DNA from: Vibrio maerlii
GTDB taxonomy: Bacteria; Pseudomonadota; Gammaproteobacteria; Enterobacterales; Vibrionaceae
Direction of reading: 5' to 3'
DNA: 64,000 nt
NCBI RefSeq assembly: GCF_003415655.1
Contig: NZ_QRHC01000003.1
Location: forward strand, 488,600 to 552,599
The notes beneath the pieces are model-generated. The model made no database searches and was not told the origin of the DNA. It saw only the letters and a program-made list of their open reading frames with translations. This document shows positions 40,354 to 49,717 of this stretch, in pieces. The position numbers and the translations under genes are program-made. Positions within the stretch are counted from its first letter, which is position 1; each line of letters begins with the position of its first letter.

Positions 40354-41045
40354 GTCCATTAACAAAGCAATCCACCAATGAAAGTCAGTATATTTCATTG
40401 CTACCAATCAGCAAATTGAGCTGTTTTAGTCTCTCAAAACCAATCACAATTACCCCTAGAAGTCCTGTTAATTATCGAAGTAAAATAACCCATCTGAATG
40501 GGGTAACCCACTTGGTTTTTGATGAGGACTTTCTATAAAATCCGCATCACTCTGACGTTATTTACATCGTTTGAGAAGCGAGTCACAACAATTCGTTAAA
40601 AATAATTTTCCCGACAAAAACAACTCCAAGTTCATTCAGTGAACCGGATCACCAAATCTAAACTAGCAAGAATAAGCATTTAAAAATAAGGTTACATAAC
40701 AATAGTAAGTACTAACATACCAAATCAATAACATGAGTTTATGCGATACACTTCACAGCGAAAACTCTGTACAAAAAACAAACACAAAGAGCATTTTTGA
40801 CGTAAATAACGGAGTTTGGTTGGCTATTAACGTTTTTGACGGACTACACATTTGTAAAATCACTCAAAGAGATGAATTCTTACTCCTGCCTAAGGCCTAC
40901 AGGCCACTCTCTATGGTTAGTCCCCGCAGTAAAAAATCGTAGAGAGGTAGGTCTTAACATTTGAATACCGGCCCTCTTTCGATACCTAGAATGAGGCACT
41001 GGTAATTTTCAATAAGTGAAACAAAGCAAATAGTAAGGAACAGCT
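40354..41045 (+). promoter_or_regulatory. Regulatory region of the chitin-oligosaccharide (chb) operon
   Basis: About 690 bp without a convincing gene. It contains a possible promoter (TTGGTT at 40512-40517, 16-nt spacer, TATAAA at 40534-40539). It also has a CRP-like site (TGAGA, 6 nt, TCACA at 40572-40587) and a SlmA-like site at 40705-40716. AAGGA precedes the first gene. In V. cholerae the equivalent promoter needs ChiS and SlmA; ChiS sites could not be placed by eye. A 69-codon ORF at 40733-40942 lacks a clear ribosome site and may be fortuitous. Confidence 0.6.
40705..40716. promoter_or_regulatory. SlmA-like binding site
   Basis: GTAAGTACTAAC is a near-palindrome fitting the SlmA consensus (GTGAGTACTCAC type). 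SlmA, a nucleoid-occlusion protein, is reported as an activator with ChiS of the chb promoter in V. cholerae. The match is by eye. Confidence 0.5.
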
Positions 41046-42728
41046 ATGCTTGCCAATCTAAAAAAAACAGCACTAGCAACAGCAATTATTGCAACCGCAG
41101 CAACAGGGTTATCTTCTGTAGCCGCAGCAGCTGAGCGCAGTGAACTGACTATCCACCCAAAAGAATTTACGACGTTTGTACGTAACTTTAACCCGTTCTT
41201 GGGTGCTACAAACCTACACACAACGACGGACTTCATTTACGAGCCATTAGTTGTATTCAATGAAATGCACAGTAACAAACCAGTATTTCGTCTAGCTGAA
41301 AACTTCCAAATGTCAGACGATCTGCTTAGCGTGACTTTCGATATTCGCGAAGGTGTAAAATGGTCTGATGGTGAGACCTTTAATGCGGATGATGTTGTTT
41401 TCTCGTTCAACCTTGTTAAGAGCAAGCCAGAACTTGACCAGAGTGGTATCAACTCTTGGGTAACCAATGTTGAGAAGCTCAACGATTACCAAGTGAAGTT
41501 TAGCCTAACTGAAGCAAACTCCAACGTACCATACGAAATTGCTAAAGTACCAGTGGTACCAGAACACGTATGGAAGGATGTAAATGACCCAGCAGTATTC
41601 ACTAACGAAAACCCTGTTGGCTCGGGTCCATTTACTGAAATCGCTACCTTCACTCCTCAGCTTTACGTTCAGTGTGAAAATCCGAACTACTGGGATGCCG
41701 GTAATCTAGATGTTGATTGTCTGCGTGTACCTCAAATCGCAAACAACGACCAGTTCCTGGGTAAAGTGGTGAATGGTGAAATGGACTGGACATCATCATT
41801 CATTCCAGACATCGACCGTACTTACGCAGCAGCAAGTGAAAAACACCATTACTGGTACCCGCCAGCAGGTACACAGGCGTTCGTAGTGAACTTCAAACAC
41901 CCTGATGCAGCGAAGAACGAAGCGTTAACGAACGTTGATTTCCGTCGCGCATTCTCAATGGCTCTGGATCGTCAAACGATCATCGATATCGCTTTCTACG
42001 GCGGTGGTACAGTTAATGACTTCGCATCTGGTCTAGGCTACGCATTTGAAGCTTGGTCTGACGAAAAGACTCATGACAAGTACAAGGGCTTCAACACTTA
42101 TGATGTTGAAGGTGCGAAGAAACTACTGGCTCAAGCAGGCTTTAAAGATGTGAACAAAGATGGCTTTGTTGATACTCCATCAGGCAAGTCATTCGAGCTA
42201 TTGATTCAGTCACCAAACGGTTGGACAGACTTCAACAATACCGTTCAATTGGCTGTTGAGCAGCTTCAAGAAGTAGGAATCAAAGCAAAAGCGCGTACTC
42301 CTGACTTCTCTGTTTACAACCAAGCAATGCTACAAGCAACCTACGATGTCGCTTACACAAACTACTTCCACGGTGCAGATCCTTACACATACTGGAACAG
42401 TGCATACAACTCAGCACTACAATCTGGTGATGGTATGCCTCGTTTCGCGATGCACTACTACAAAAACAATGATCTAGATAAGCTACTGAACAGCTTCTAC
42501 AAAACAGCGGATAAAGCTGAGCAGCTAGAAATTGCTCACGGCATTCAACAGATCATCGCATCTGACCAAGTAACGATTCCTGTGATGTCTGGTGCTTACA
42601 TGTACCAATACAACACGACTCGTTTTACGGGTTGGTGGAACGAAGAAAATCCTAAAGGCCGTCCAAACATTTGGGCTGGTATCCCTGAACGCCTACTTCA
42701 CGTCCTGGACCTAAAACCAGTTCAGTAA
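41046..42728 (+). CDS. Chitin-oligosaccharide periplasmic binding protein (CBP), ABC transporter
   Basis: Solute-binding protein (family 5, OppA-like) of 560 aa with a signal peptide ending near SSVAAA-AERSE. Typical family 5 stretches include VTFDIREGVKWSDGETFNADDVVFS (given to mark the family), VGSGPFTEI and FRRAFSMALDRQTIIDIAF. Position after chiS and before two permeases and two ATPases identifies it as CBP, which binds (GlcNAc)2 and larger. In V. cholerae ligand-free CBP also holds ChiS inactive. AAGGA precedes the ATG. It is followed by two hairpins that probably keep its mRNA more abundant than that of the transporter. Confidence 0.93.
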   Translation: MLANLKKTALATAIIATAATGLSSVAAAAERSELTIHPKEFTTFVRNFNPFLGATNLHTTTDFIYEPLVVFNEMHSNKPVFRLAENFQMSDDLLSVTFDIREGVKWSDGETFNADDVVFSFNLVKSKPELDQSGINSWVTNVEKLNDYQVKFSLTEANSNVPYEIAKVPVVPEHVWKDVNDPAVFTNENPVGSGPFTEIATFTPQLYVQCENPNYWDAGNLDVDCLRVPQIANNDQFLGKVVNGEMDWTSSFIPDIDRTYAAASEKHHYWYPPAGTQAFVVNFKHPDAAKNEALTNVDFRRAFSMALDRQTIIDIAFYGGGTVNDFASGLGYAFEAWSDEKTHDKYKGFNTYDVEGAKKLLAQAGFKDVNKDGFVDTPSGKSFELLIQSPNGWTDFNNTVQLAVEQLQEVGIKAKARTPDFSVYNQAMLQATYDVAYTNYFHGADPYTYWNSAYNSALQSGDGMPRFAMHYYKNNDLDKLLNSFYKTADKAEQLEIAHGIQQIIASDQVTIPVMSGAYMYQYNTTRFTGWWNEENPKGRPNIWAGIPERLLHVLDLKPVQ

Positions 42729-42745
42729 GTTAGCGTTTATCTCTT

Positions 42746-42823
42746 GCGGCACAGCTTCTGTGCCGCTTAAAAATCCCCGAAATACTCATTACATAGTGTG
42801 GCGCTCGTCGTCAGGGGATTTTT
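42746..42823 (+). terminator. Tandem hairpins after the CBP gene
   Basis: First hairpin: GCGGCACAG/CTGTGCCGC with a 3-nt loop (42746-42766). Second: AAAAATCCCC/GGGGATTTTT across a 35-nt interior (42769-42823), ending in T5. They lie inside the operon and may act as a partial terminator or protect the 3' end of the CBP transcript. Confidence 0.75.
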
Positions 42824-42895
42824 CGTTCCAAATTTGGCTTGGAACAACCTGAATCCAGAATCAGGGAAATAATCTGGGTGAGTAAGGTATAAGTT

Positions 42896-43882
42896 ATGGG
42901 TTATTTTTTAAGACGTTTGTCCTTTTATTTTATTGCGCTCCTTGTCGCTGCAACACTGAACTTTATTATTCCGCGAGCAATGCCTGGTGACCCAGTGACC
43001 ATGATGTTTGCTAACGCTTCTGTCCAAGTGACACCAGAACGCATTGCCGCTATGAAAGAGCTGCTCGGTTTTGTTGACGGTGGTCTTTTCGTTCAATACC
43101 TCGCATACATGAAGAATATCCTAAGCTGGGAGCTTGGTACTTCAATTCAGTTCTACCCGCTTCCAGTAAATTCTCTTCTAGGTGGAGCCTTTGGTTGGTC
43201 TCTGTTTCTAGCGGGAACAGCGGTCATTCTTTCATTCTCTCTAGGTTCGATTCTTGGCATTTTTGCTGCTTGGAAACGTGGTAGTAAATACGACACTTTT
43301 GTCACACCAGGCATGCTGATCATCCAGGCTGTTCCTCAAGTTGTTATCGCTATGATTGCCATGTTTACCTTTGCAATCGGCTTGAAATGGTTCCCAACGG
43401 GTTATGCCTACACCGCAGGTACTATCCCAGATTGGACGAGCTGGGCGTTCATTAAAGACGTGGCTTACCACGCTGTTCTTCCTTTGTTCTGTGCGTCTAT
43501 CGTTCAGGTAGGCGGCTTCCTAGTCAACATGCGTAACAACATGATCAACCTACTTGCAGAAGACTACATCACGATGGCCAAAGGTAAGGGCCTGAGTGAA
43601 AACCGCGTCGTATTCAATTACGCAGCTCGTAACGCAATGTTGCCAAGCGTGACCGCACTATCGATGTCACTTGGTATGGCAATCGGTGGTCAGTTGATTA
43701 TCGAGATCATCTTTAACTACCCAGGTCTTGGTAGCGTTCTATTCAACGCAATCACTGCACGCGACTACCAAGTTCTCCAAGGCCAACTTCTTATCATGAC
43801 GCTATTCATGCTGTTCTTTAACCTATTGGCTGACATGCTTTACGTCGTTCTTGACCCTCGCCTACGTAAGGGAGGCAAATAA
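42896..43882 (+). CDS. Chitin-oligosaccharide ABC transporter permease 1
   Basis: DppB-type inner-membrane permease of 328 aa with six membrane segments. The N-terminal signature LNFIIPRAMPGDPVTMMF is seen. The EAA loop appears as YITMAKGKGLSENRVVFNYAARNAMLPSVTA. IIEIIFNYPGLGSVLFNAI follows. It is followed 2 bp later by the second permease. Confidence 0.92.
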   Translation: MGYFLRRLSFYFIALLVAATLNFIIPRAMPGDPVTMMFANASVQVTPERIAAMKELLGFVDGGLFVQYLAYMKNILSWELGTSIQFYPLPVNSLLGGAFGWSLFLAGTAVILSFSLGSILGIFAAWKRGSKYDTFVTPGMLIIQAVPQVVIAMIAMFTFAIGLKWFPTGYAYTAGTIPDWTSWAFIKDVAYHAVLPLFCASIVQVGGFLVNMRNNMINLLAEDYITMAKGKGLSENRVVFNYAARNAMLPSVTALSMSLGMAIGGQLIIEIIFNYPGLGSVLFNAITARDYQVLQGQLLIMTLFMLFFNLLADMLYVVLDPRLRKGGK

Positions 43883-43884
43883 TC

Positions 43885-44910
43885 ATGAAAGGTATTTTCA
43901 AACTTATCACGGGTAATCCTGTGGCACTAATTGGCGTTTCAATCCTTAGCATATTCTTATTTATCGCTCTTGCAGCACCGTTAATTACTAAACATGCTCC
44001 AGACAAACGTACTGGTAATCCTCATGAGTACCCTGGCTTTATTGTAAAAGCTGCGCAAAGCAACCCTGATGGTTGGGTAGCAAAGAATCTAGCCGATGAT
44101 CGCCGCACGCTGATCATGTCGAAGAAAGCGGATCACTCATTGGGCACATCACGTATGGGTCGTGATATCTGGTCCCAAGTGGTTTACGGCGCACGTGTTT
44201 CACTAGCGGTTGGTTTCGGTGCTGGTCTAACAGTGTGTTTCCTAGCGACCGTTATCGGTGTCTCAGCGGGTTACTTTGGGGGGCGAATTGATGACTTCCT
44301 GACAGCAGCAATGAACATCATGCTGGTTATCCCACAATACCCATTGTTGTTTGTAGTGGCCGCCTTCATCGGTGAAGCTGGACCTCTCACCATCGCCTTG
44401 ATTATCGGTTGTACCTCCTGGGCTTGGGGGGCTCGTGTCGTACGCTCACAAACCCTAGCCTTACGTGAAAAAGAGTTCGTTAAGGCAGCTGAAGTGTTGG
44501 GCGAATCATCATTCCGCATCATCTTTGTTGAGATTCTACCTAACCTCATTTCTATCGTCGGTGCGAGCTTCATCGGCTCGGTGATGTACGCAATCATGAT
44601 GGAAGCAACGATTTCATTCTTGGGTCTTGGTGACCCGAACACTATCAGCTGGGGCATCATGCTTTACAACGTTCAAACATCATCTTCGATGCTAATCGGA
44701 GCCTGGTGGGAGCTATTAGCACCATGTATGGCACTTACACTACTAGTAACTGGACTAGCTCTACTGAACTTTGCTGTCGATGAGATTGCTAACCCTCAGC
44801 TACGTTCACACAAAGGCATGAAGCGCTGGAAAAAACTGGCAAAGCAAGACAAGAAAGAGCGTGAGCCTGAGCTGCCACCTCAAAATGCACTATGGAGCGG
44901 AGACAAATAA
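43885..44910 (+). CDS. Chitin-oligosaccharide ABC transporter permease 2
   Basis: DppC-type permease of 341 aa. The N-terminal membrane helix (IGVSILSIFLFIALAAPLI) is followed by a periplasmic segment with SLGTSRMGRDIWSQVVYGAR. Five more helices and the EAA loop (VKAAEVLGESSFRIIFVEILPNL) complete the protein. It pairs with the preceding permease to form the pore. Confidence 0.92.
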   Translation: MKGIFKLITGNPVALIGVSILSIFLFIALAAPLITKHAPDKRTGNPHEYPGFIVKAAQSNPDGWVAKNLADDRRTLIMSKKADHSLGTSRMGRDIWSQVVYGARVSLAVGFGAGLTVCFLATVIGVSAGYFGGRIDDFLTAAMNIMLVIPQYPLLFVVAAFIGEAGPLTIALIIGCTSWAWGARVVRSQTLALREKEFVKAAEVLGESSFRIIFVEILPNLISIVGASFIGSVMYAIMMEATISFLGLGDPNTISWGIMLYNVQTSSSMLIGAWWELLAPCMALTLLVTGLALLNFAVDEIANPQLRSHKGMKRWKKLAKQDKKEREPELPPQNALWSGDK

Positions 44911-44912
44911 CT

Positions 44913-45896
44913 ATGACTCAACCACTTATTTCTATCCGCAACCTGTGTGTTGACTACATCACTGATGCAGGCGATGTGCGCGCATGTAACAACGTGAGCT
45001 TTGACATTGCTCCTGGTGAAGTGTTCGGTCTGGCTGGTGAATCTGGCTGCGGTAAATCAACGGTAGCTTTCTCACTGATGCGTCTGCACAAGCCACCAGC
45101 GTTTATCACCGGCGGTCAGGTCATCTTCAACGGTGAAGATATCCTTCAATACAGTGACGAAAAGATGCAGGCATTCCGCTGGAGCGAGATGTCGATGGTA
45201 TTCCAGAGTGCAATGAACGCACTCAACCCGGTTCTTACCATGGAAGAGCAGTTCTGCGATGTGATCATGCGTCACACCAACATGACACGTGAGCAAGCGG
45301 TGAAACGTGCGGAAGGTCTGTTAGAGATCGTCGATATTCACCCTAGCCGTTTGACCGACTACCCACACCAATTCTCTGGGGGTATGCGTCAGCGCTTGGT
45401 TATCGCTATCGCACTAGCGCTTAACCCGAAGATGATCATCATGGATGAGCCAACCACCGCTCTGGACGTGGTGGTTCAGCGAGAGATCCTACAAAAAATC
45501 TATGCGCTAAAAGAAGAATTTGGCTTTTCAATCTTGTTCATTACCCATGACTTGTCACTGATGGTCGAGTTCTCTGACCGTATTGGCATCATGTACTCTG
45601 GTGAACTGATTGAGGTTGCACCTTCAAAGCAAATACTGGAAAGCCCATACCACCCTTATACCAAAGGACTGGGTAGCTCTTTCCCTCCATTAACTGGCCC
45701 TAAGACGAAGCTAACAGGTATTCCAGGAAATCCATTAAACCTGCTGGATATTCCTCAAGGTTGTCGATTCCAAGCTCGTTGTGACCGTGTCCACGAAGCG
45801 TGTACTCGAGTTCCAACCAACCTTCGTCAGATAGAAGCAGGGCGTTTATCAAACTGCCACCTTTATGGTGAGCCTATAGCCGCTACAACGCTATAA
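44913..45896 (+). CDS. Chitin-oligosaccharide ABC transporter ATP-binding protein 1
   Basis: DppD/OppD-type ATPase of 327 aa. It has Walker A GLAGESGCGKSTVAFS, signature FSGGMRQRLVIAIALA and Walker B MIIMDEPTTALD. The C-terminal OppD extension with a Cys-rich GCRFQARCDRVHEAC, which in some relatives binds an Fe-S cluster, is present. I chose the ATG at 44913 (MTQPLISIRN), with GGAG upstream; it is 2 bp after the previous stop. A longer in-frame ATG overlaps the permease gene. Confidence 0.92.
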   Translation: MTQPLISIRNLCVDYITDAGDVRACNNVSFDIAPGEVFGLAGESGCGKSTVAFSLMRLHKPPAFITGGQVIFNGEDILQYSDEKMQAFRWSEMSMVFQSAMNALNPVLTMEEQFCDVIMRHTNMTREQAVKRAEGLLEIVDIHPSRLTDYPHQFSGGMRQRLVIAIALALNPKMIIMDEPTTALDVVVQREILQKIYALKEEFGFSILFITHDLSLMVEFSDRIGIMYSGELIEVAPSKQILESPYHPYTKGLGSSFPPLTGPKTKLTGIPGNPLNLLDIPQGCRFQARCDRVHEACTRVPTNLRQIEAGRLSNCHLYGEPIAATTL

Positions 45897-45912
45897 AGCA
45901 GGAAGCACAACA

Positions 45913-45950
45913 GTAAGGCTGCACCACAAATCAAGATTAAGCAGCCTTAC
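45913..45950 (+). other. Hairpin between the two ATPase genes
   Basis: GTAAGGCTGC and GCAGCCTTAC are perfect 10-bp arms around an 18-nt loop, with no T run. It is an intercistronic structure in the chb operon, probably for stability or processing. Confidence 0.6.
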
Positions 45951-45974
45951 TCAAATAAGTTTTTGGAGACAGTT

Positions 45975-46970
45975 ATGAGCACTAAATTTGGCGAACTCTT
46001 AGTAGAAGGGAAAAATCTAGTTAAAGATTTTCCTATCAGTAGTACCGCACTACAACAACCAATGATGCGAGCAATCAATGACGTATCATTCAAGATGTAT
46101 AAGAGTCGCGGCCTCTCTGTCGTTGGTGAGTCAGGTTCAGGCAAATCAACCACAGCAAAAATGATTGCAAAAATGTATGCACCTTCAGACGGCAGCATTG
46201 AATACAAAGGGCGTGACATCCAAACGATCACATCTAAATCAGATCTAATGACTTACCGTGAAGGTGTTCAAATGGTATGGCAGGACCCGTTCGGTTCTCT
46301 CAATCCTACACATAACATCTTCCATCACATTGCTCGCCCACTGTTGATCCACAAGAAAGTATCTCCAGGCAACAAAAAAGAGCTTGAAGAGCGCGTTTAT
46401 GATCTTCTTGAGCAAGTAGGCCTTATCCCACCAAAAGAGACTGCAGCCAAGTATCCACACCAACTATCGGGTGGTCAGCGTCAACGTGTCAATCTAGCGC
46501 GCAACATCGCTGTAGGTGCTGAGGTCGTACTTGCTGATGAACCAACCTCAATGCTTGATGTTTCTATCCGCGCTGGTGTTTTGAACCTAATGGAAGAGAT
46601 GAAGTTTGAAAAGCAGATGTCCCTGCTCTACATCACTCACGATATCGCAACAGCGCGATACATCGCAGAAGACTTAGCAGTTATGTACGTCGGTCACATG
46701 GTTGAATGGGGCGATACCGAACAAATTATCCACGATCCTCAGCACCCATACACTCAGCTGTTGGTTTCAGCTGTGCCGGACCCAAGCAAATCTATCCATG
46801 AAAAGCTGAAAGGCAACAAAGGCGACATTCCACTGTGGACGCCAGAATCGGCAGGCTGTCCGTTTGCAGGGCGCTGTGAGCACGCGACTGAGCGTTGTCG
46901 AGAGCAATTACCAGAAGTCACTCAGTTAGCCGAAAACCACTTTGTGCGCTGTTACTTACACGAGCAGTAA
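45975..46970 (+). CDS. Chitin-oligosaccharide ABC transporter ATP-binding protein 2
   Basis: DppF/OppF-type ATPase of 331 aa. Walker A is VVGESGSGKSTTAKM, the signature is LSGGQRQRVNLARNIA, and Walker B is VVLADEPTSMLD. The C-terminal oligopeptide-transporter extension carries GCPFAGRCEHATERC. The ATG at 45975 has TTGGAGA 8 nt upstream; a TTG four codons earlier is unlikely. Together with the first ATPase it would energise (GlcNAc)n uptake. Confidence 0.92.
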   Translation: MSTKFGELLVEGKNLVKDFPISSTALQQPMMRAINDVSFKMYKSRGLSVVGESGSGKSTTAKMIAKMYAPSDGSIEYKGRDIQTITSKSDLMTYREGVQMVWQDPFGSLNPTHNIFHHIARPLLIHKKVSPGNKKELEERVYDLLEQVGLIPPKETAAKYPHQLSGGQRQRVNLARNIAVGAEVVLADEPTSMLDVSIRAGVLNLMEEMKFEKQMSLLYITHDIATARYIAEDLAVMYVGHMVEWGDTEQIIHDPQHPYTQLLVSAVPDPSKSIHEKLKGNKGDIPLWTPESAGCPFAGRCEHATERCREQLPEVTQLAENHFVRCYLHEQ

Positions 46971-47019
46971 ACAGTGCTCGGCTCAGCGACCAAAACATAA
47001 TAATTCCAATAAGAAAAAC

Positions 47020-47039
47020 GTGGGAGGAAACACTCCCAC
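47020..47039 (+). other. Hairpin upstream of the GH9 gene
   Basis: GTGGGAG and CTCCCAC pair around a 6-nt loop, with no T run. It lies 32 bp before the GH9 start, within the operon. Confidence 0.5.
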
Positions 47040-47071
47040 ATTCAATCCTCGCGATTGTCGGAGAACATCAG

Positions 47072-48823
47072 ATGCAGCTACTCATTAACCAAATTGGTTA
47101 CGAATCACAAGGCCCAAAGCAAGCCATTCTAAGCACTCGAAAAGAGCGCCTTTCTTCCTACACAGCACGACTGGTTTGTGCCGATAATCACATGACTGTC
47201 GCTACCTTAGACATAGTAAAACAGGGCACGGTAGCGAAGTGGCACCAAGGCAATTTCTATAGCATCGACTTCTCTGAGATCACTCAAACAGGGCGTTATT
47301 ATGTTCAATACGACACCCTACGTTCAGACACCTTTGAACTTGGTCATGACGTATTGCAAACTCGCACCCTATCCGATTTGTTGCATTACTTTAAGTCACA
47401 ACGCTGTGGTGGCATCTACGATAAACAAGATTCTCACGCACCAATCTTAAACTCAGACCGTACCGTCGATGTGCATGGTGGTTGGTACGACGCTTCAGGC
47501 GATGTGAGTAAGTATCTCAGCCATCTCTCTTATGCCAACTTTCTTAACCCTCAGCAGATACCAATGGTCGCTTGGAACATGCTCAAGGGGCTCCGTATAC
47601 ACCAAAATGGTGAACAGCTTGCTCCTTACTCCAAAGTACGCTTAGCCGAAGAAGCGCTGTACGGTGCTGATTTCTTAGTCCGTATGCAAGATGCCGAAGG
47701 TTACTTTTACATGACGGTCTTTGATAAGTGGAGCAAGGATACCAAGCAACGCGATATCTGCGCTTATGCCACTCAAGATGGCCATAAGTCTGATGACTAC
47801 CAAGCCGGCTTTCGTCAAGGCGGTGGGGTAAGTATCGCAGCACTGGCAGCAGCATCTCAATTGGAAGCTTCTGGAGACCACAGCTCTGAGCAATACCTAG
47901 CGCGTGCAGAACAAGGCTATTGGCACCTTAAAAAACACAATGTGGCTTATCTTAACGACGGCCAAGAAAATATTATCGATGAGTACTGTGCCCTACTTGC
48001 CTCTGTTGAGCTGTATCGTGCTAGCCAAGATAAACGTTACCTGGACGAATCTGCACTTTGGGCTGATAAGCTGGCACTTCGTCAGCAATCTGACCAGCAG
48101 TTCGAATCATTTTGGTCTGCAACCGATCATGGAGAGCGTCCATACTACCATGCTGCCGAAGCTGGACTGCCCGTGATTGCCTTATGTGAATATCTCTCCA
48201 TTGAGACTGACTCAGACAAAAAACAAGCGGCTCTTAATACCATCACCAACGCGGTCAGTTTTGAGCTCGCCATTACTAACAAGGTTACCAACCCATTTGG
48301 CTACCCTCGCCAATATGTGAAATCGCTATCGGGAGATAAGCGTGATGCTTTCTTCGTTGCTCATGACAATGAGTCTGGTTACTGGTGGCAGGGCGAAAAT
48401 GCACGCCTTGGGTCACTCGCCGCTATGGCTTATAGCGCCTACCCTCACCTTGAAGATGAACAGCTAAGAGCATCTCTTCTCAATTACGCGCATCATGCAT
48501 TGAACTGGATTGTGGGTCTGAACCCATACGATATGTGTATGTTGGATGGCCATGGTAAGAACAACCCTGACTACTTACCTCAGCTTGGATTCTTTAACGC
48601 TAAAGGTGGTATCTGTAATGGTATTACCGGCGGGTTTGATGATGAAGAAGATATAGCGTTTAACCCTGCTGGTCATAAGGATGACATGCTGCAGAACTGG
48701 CGCTGGGGTGAACAATGGATCCCACATGGAGCATGGTTCTTACTTGCCGTACTAATGCAATCCCAACACCTAGCAACTGAGCACCCAACTTCTAGCCCAT
48801 CAACCAATGAGCAGGGAGTCTGA
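47072..48823 (+). CDS. Glycoside hydrolase family 9 exo-beta-D-glucosaminidase
   Basis: Cytoplasmic enzyme of 583 aa, with no signal peptide. The N-terminal Ig-like (CelD_N) domain starts MQLLINQIGYESQGPKQ. The GH9 (alpha/alpha)6 barrel has HGGWYDASGDVSKYLSH (nucleophile-side Asp pair), LNWIVGLNPYDMCMLDGHG and the C-terminal acid region GGFDDEEDIAFNP. Family 9 members in this vibrio locus remove glucosamine from the non-reducing end of partly deacetylated chitobiose. The ATG at 47072 has GGAG 8 nt upstream. An upstream in-frame ATG overlaps the ATPase gene and gives no domain. Confidence 0.9.
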   Translation: MQLLINQIGYESQGPKQAILSTRKERLSSYTARLVCADNHMTVATLDIVKQGTVAKWHQGNFYSIDFSEITQTGRYYVQYDTLRSDTFELGHDVLQTRTLSDLLHYFKSQRCGGIYDKQDSHAPILNSDRTVDVHGGWYDASGDVSKYLSHLSYANFLNPQQIPMVAWNMLKGLRIHQNGEQLAPYSKVRLAEEALYGADFLVRMQDAEGYFYMTVFDKWSKDTKQRDICAYATQDGHKSDDYQAGFRQGGGVSIAALAAASQLEASGDHSSEQYLARAEQGYWHLKKHNVAYLNDGQENIIDEYCALLASVELYRASQDKRYLDESALWADKLALRQQSDQQFESFWSATDHGERPYYHAAEAGLPVIALCEYLSIETDSDKKQAALNTITNAVSFELAITNKVTNPFGYPRQYVKSLSGDKRDAFFVAHDNESGYWWQGENARLGSLAAMAYSAYPHLEDEQLRASLLNYAHHALNWIVGLNPYDMCMLDGHGKNNPDYLPQLGFFNAKGGICNGITGGFDDEEDIAFNPAGHKDDMLQNWRWGEQWIPHGAWFLLAVLMQSQHLATEHPTSSPSTNEQGV

Positions 48824-48825
48824 TC

Positions 48826-49710
48826 ATGAGCAAGTATTATGTCGGTATTGATGGCGGTGGTACTTCGTGCCGAGCTCGTATTCGAACTCAAGATGGCACG
48901 CTAGTTGGTGAGGCAAAAAGCGGCAGCGCTAATATTCTATTAGGCGTTGATAAGGCGATGGCGTCGATCGTCGAAGCCATTACCCAAGCAGCGAAACAAG
49001 GCGGATTGACTAACAACGATTTCGCATCCATGCACCTAGGCTTGGCACTTGCTGGCGCCGAGCAAAAGTCAGCATGGTATGAATTCATGGCCCTACCTCA
49101 CCCATTTGCCAGTATCACTCTCAATACGGATGCTTATGGGGCGTGTCTTGGCGCACATAATGGTGATGATGGCGCGATCATGATCGGTGGTACGGGATCA
49201 TGTGGTATTTACCTGTCTCAAGGCGATCAACACGTTGTGGGTGGACGAGAGTTTCCTATCTCAGACCAAGGTGGCGGCGCTGTGATGGGGCTACGTCTTA
49301 TCCAACAAGTACTGCTTACCGAAGACGGCATCCGGGAAAAAACACCACTGGCTCATCATGTCATGCAGCATTTCAACAACGATGTTGATGCCATTGTCGA
49401 TTGGTCTAAAACGGCCATTCCAAAAGACTACGGCATGTTTTCTCCGGCGATCTTCCAGCATGCTCACCAAGGTGATGAGTTGGCAATGGAAATGCTTAAG
49501 CAGACTGCAGCAGATATCGAAATGTTCCTTATCGCATTAAACCGCAAAGGGGCAGATAGAATCTGCTTAATGGGAAGCATCGCAGAACGCATCAAGGCTT
49601 GGCTCTCTCCACCCGTACAGCAATGGATTGTTGAACCCCAATTCGATGCCATTGAGGGTGGAATCATGATGGCTAACCAACCCCAACACAACCTATTCTC
49701 ACTGGATTGA
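48826..49710 (+). CDS. gspK: Glucosamine-specific kinase (BadF/BadG family)
   Basis: ASKHA-fold sugar kinase of 294 aa, phosphorylating glucosamine (GspK in V. cholerae) and perhaps GlcNAc. Phosphate motifs are YYVGIDGGGTSCRARI at the N-terminus and GAIMIGGTGSCGIYL. A conserved ISDQGGGAVMG loop follows, with adenosine-side LMGSIAERIKAWL. It begins 2 bp after the GH9 stop and 7 bp precede the next gene, so these three are tightly co-translated. It would handle GlcN released by the GH9 enzyme. Confidence 0.9.
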   Translation: MSKYYVGIDGGGTSCRARIRTQDGTLVGEAKSGSANILLGVDKAMASIVEAITQAAKQGGLTNNDFASMHLGLALAGAEQKSAWYEFMALPHPFASITLNTDAYGACLGAHNGDDGAIMIGGTGSCGIYLSQGDQHVVGGREFPISDQGGGAVMGLRLIQQVLLTEDGIREKTPLAHHVMQHFNNDVDAIVDWSKTAIPKDYGMFSPAIFQHAHQGDELAMEMLKQTAADIEMFLIALNRKGADRICLMGSIAERIKAWLSPPVQQWIVEPQFDAIEGGIMMANQPQHNLFSLD

Positions 49711-49717
49711 GGTCACT

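Noticed and set aside
44271..44660. 129-codon ORF antisense to permease 2
   Set aside because: Shadow of a membrane protein gene whose frame is clearly coding.
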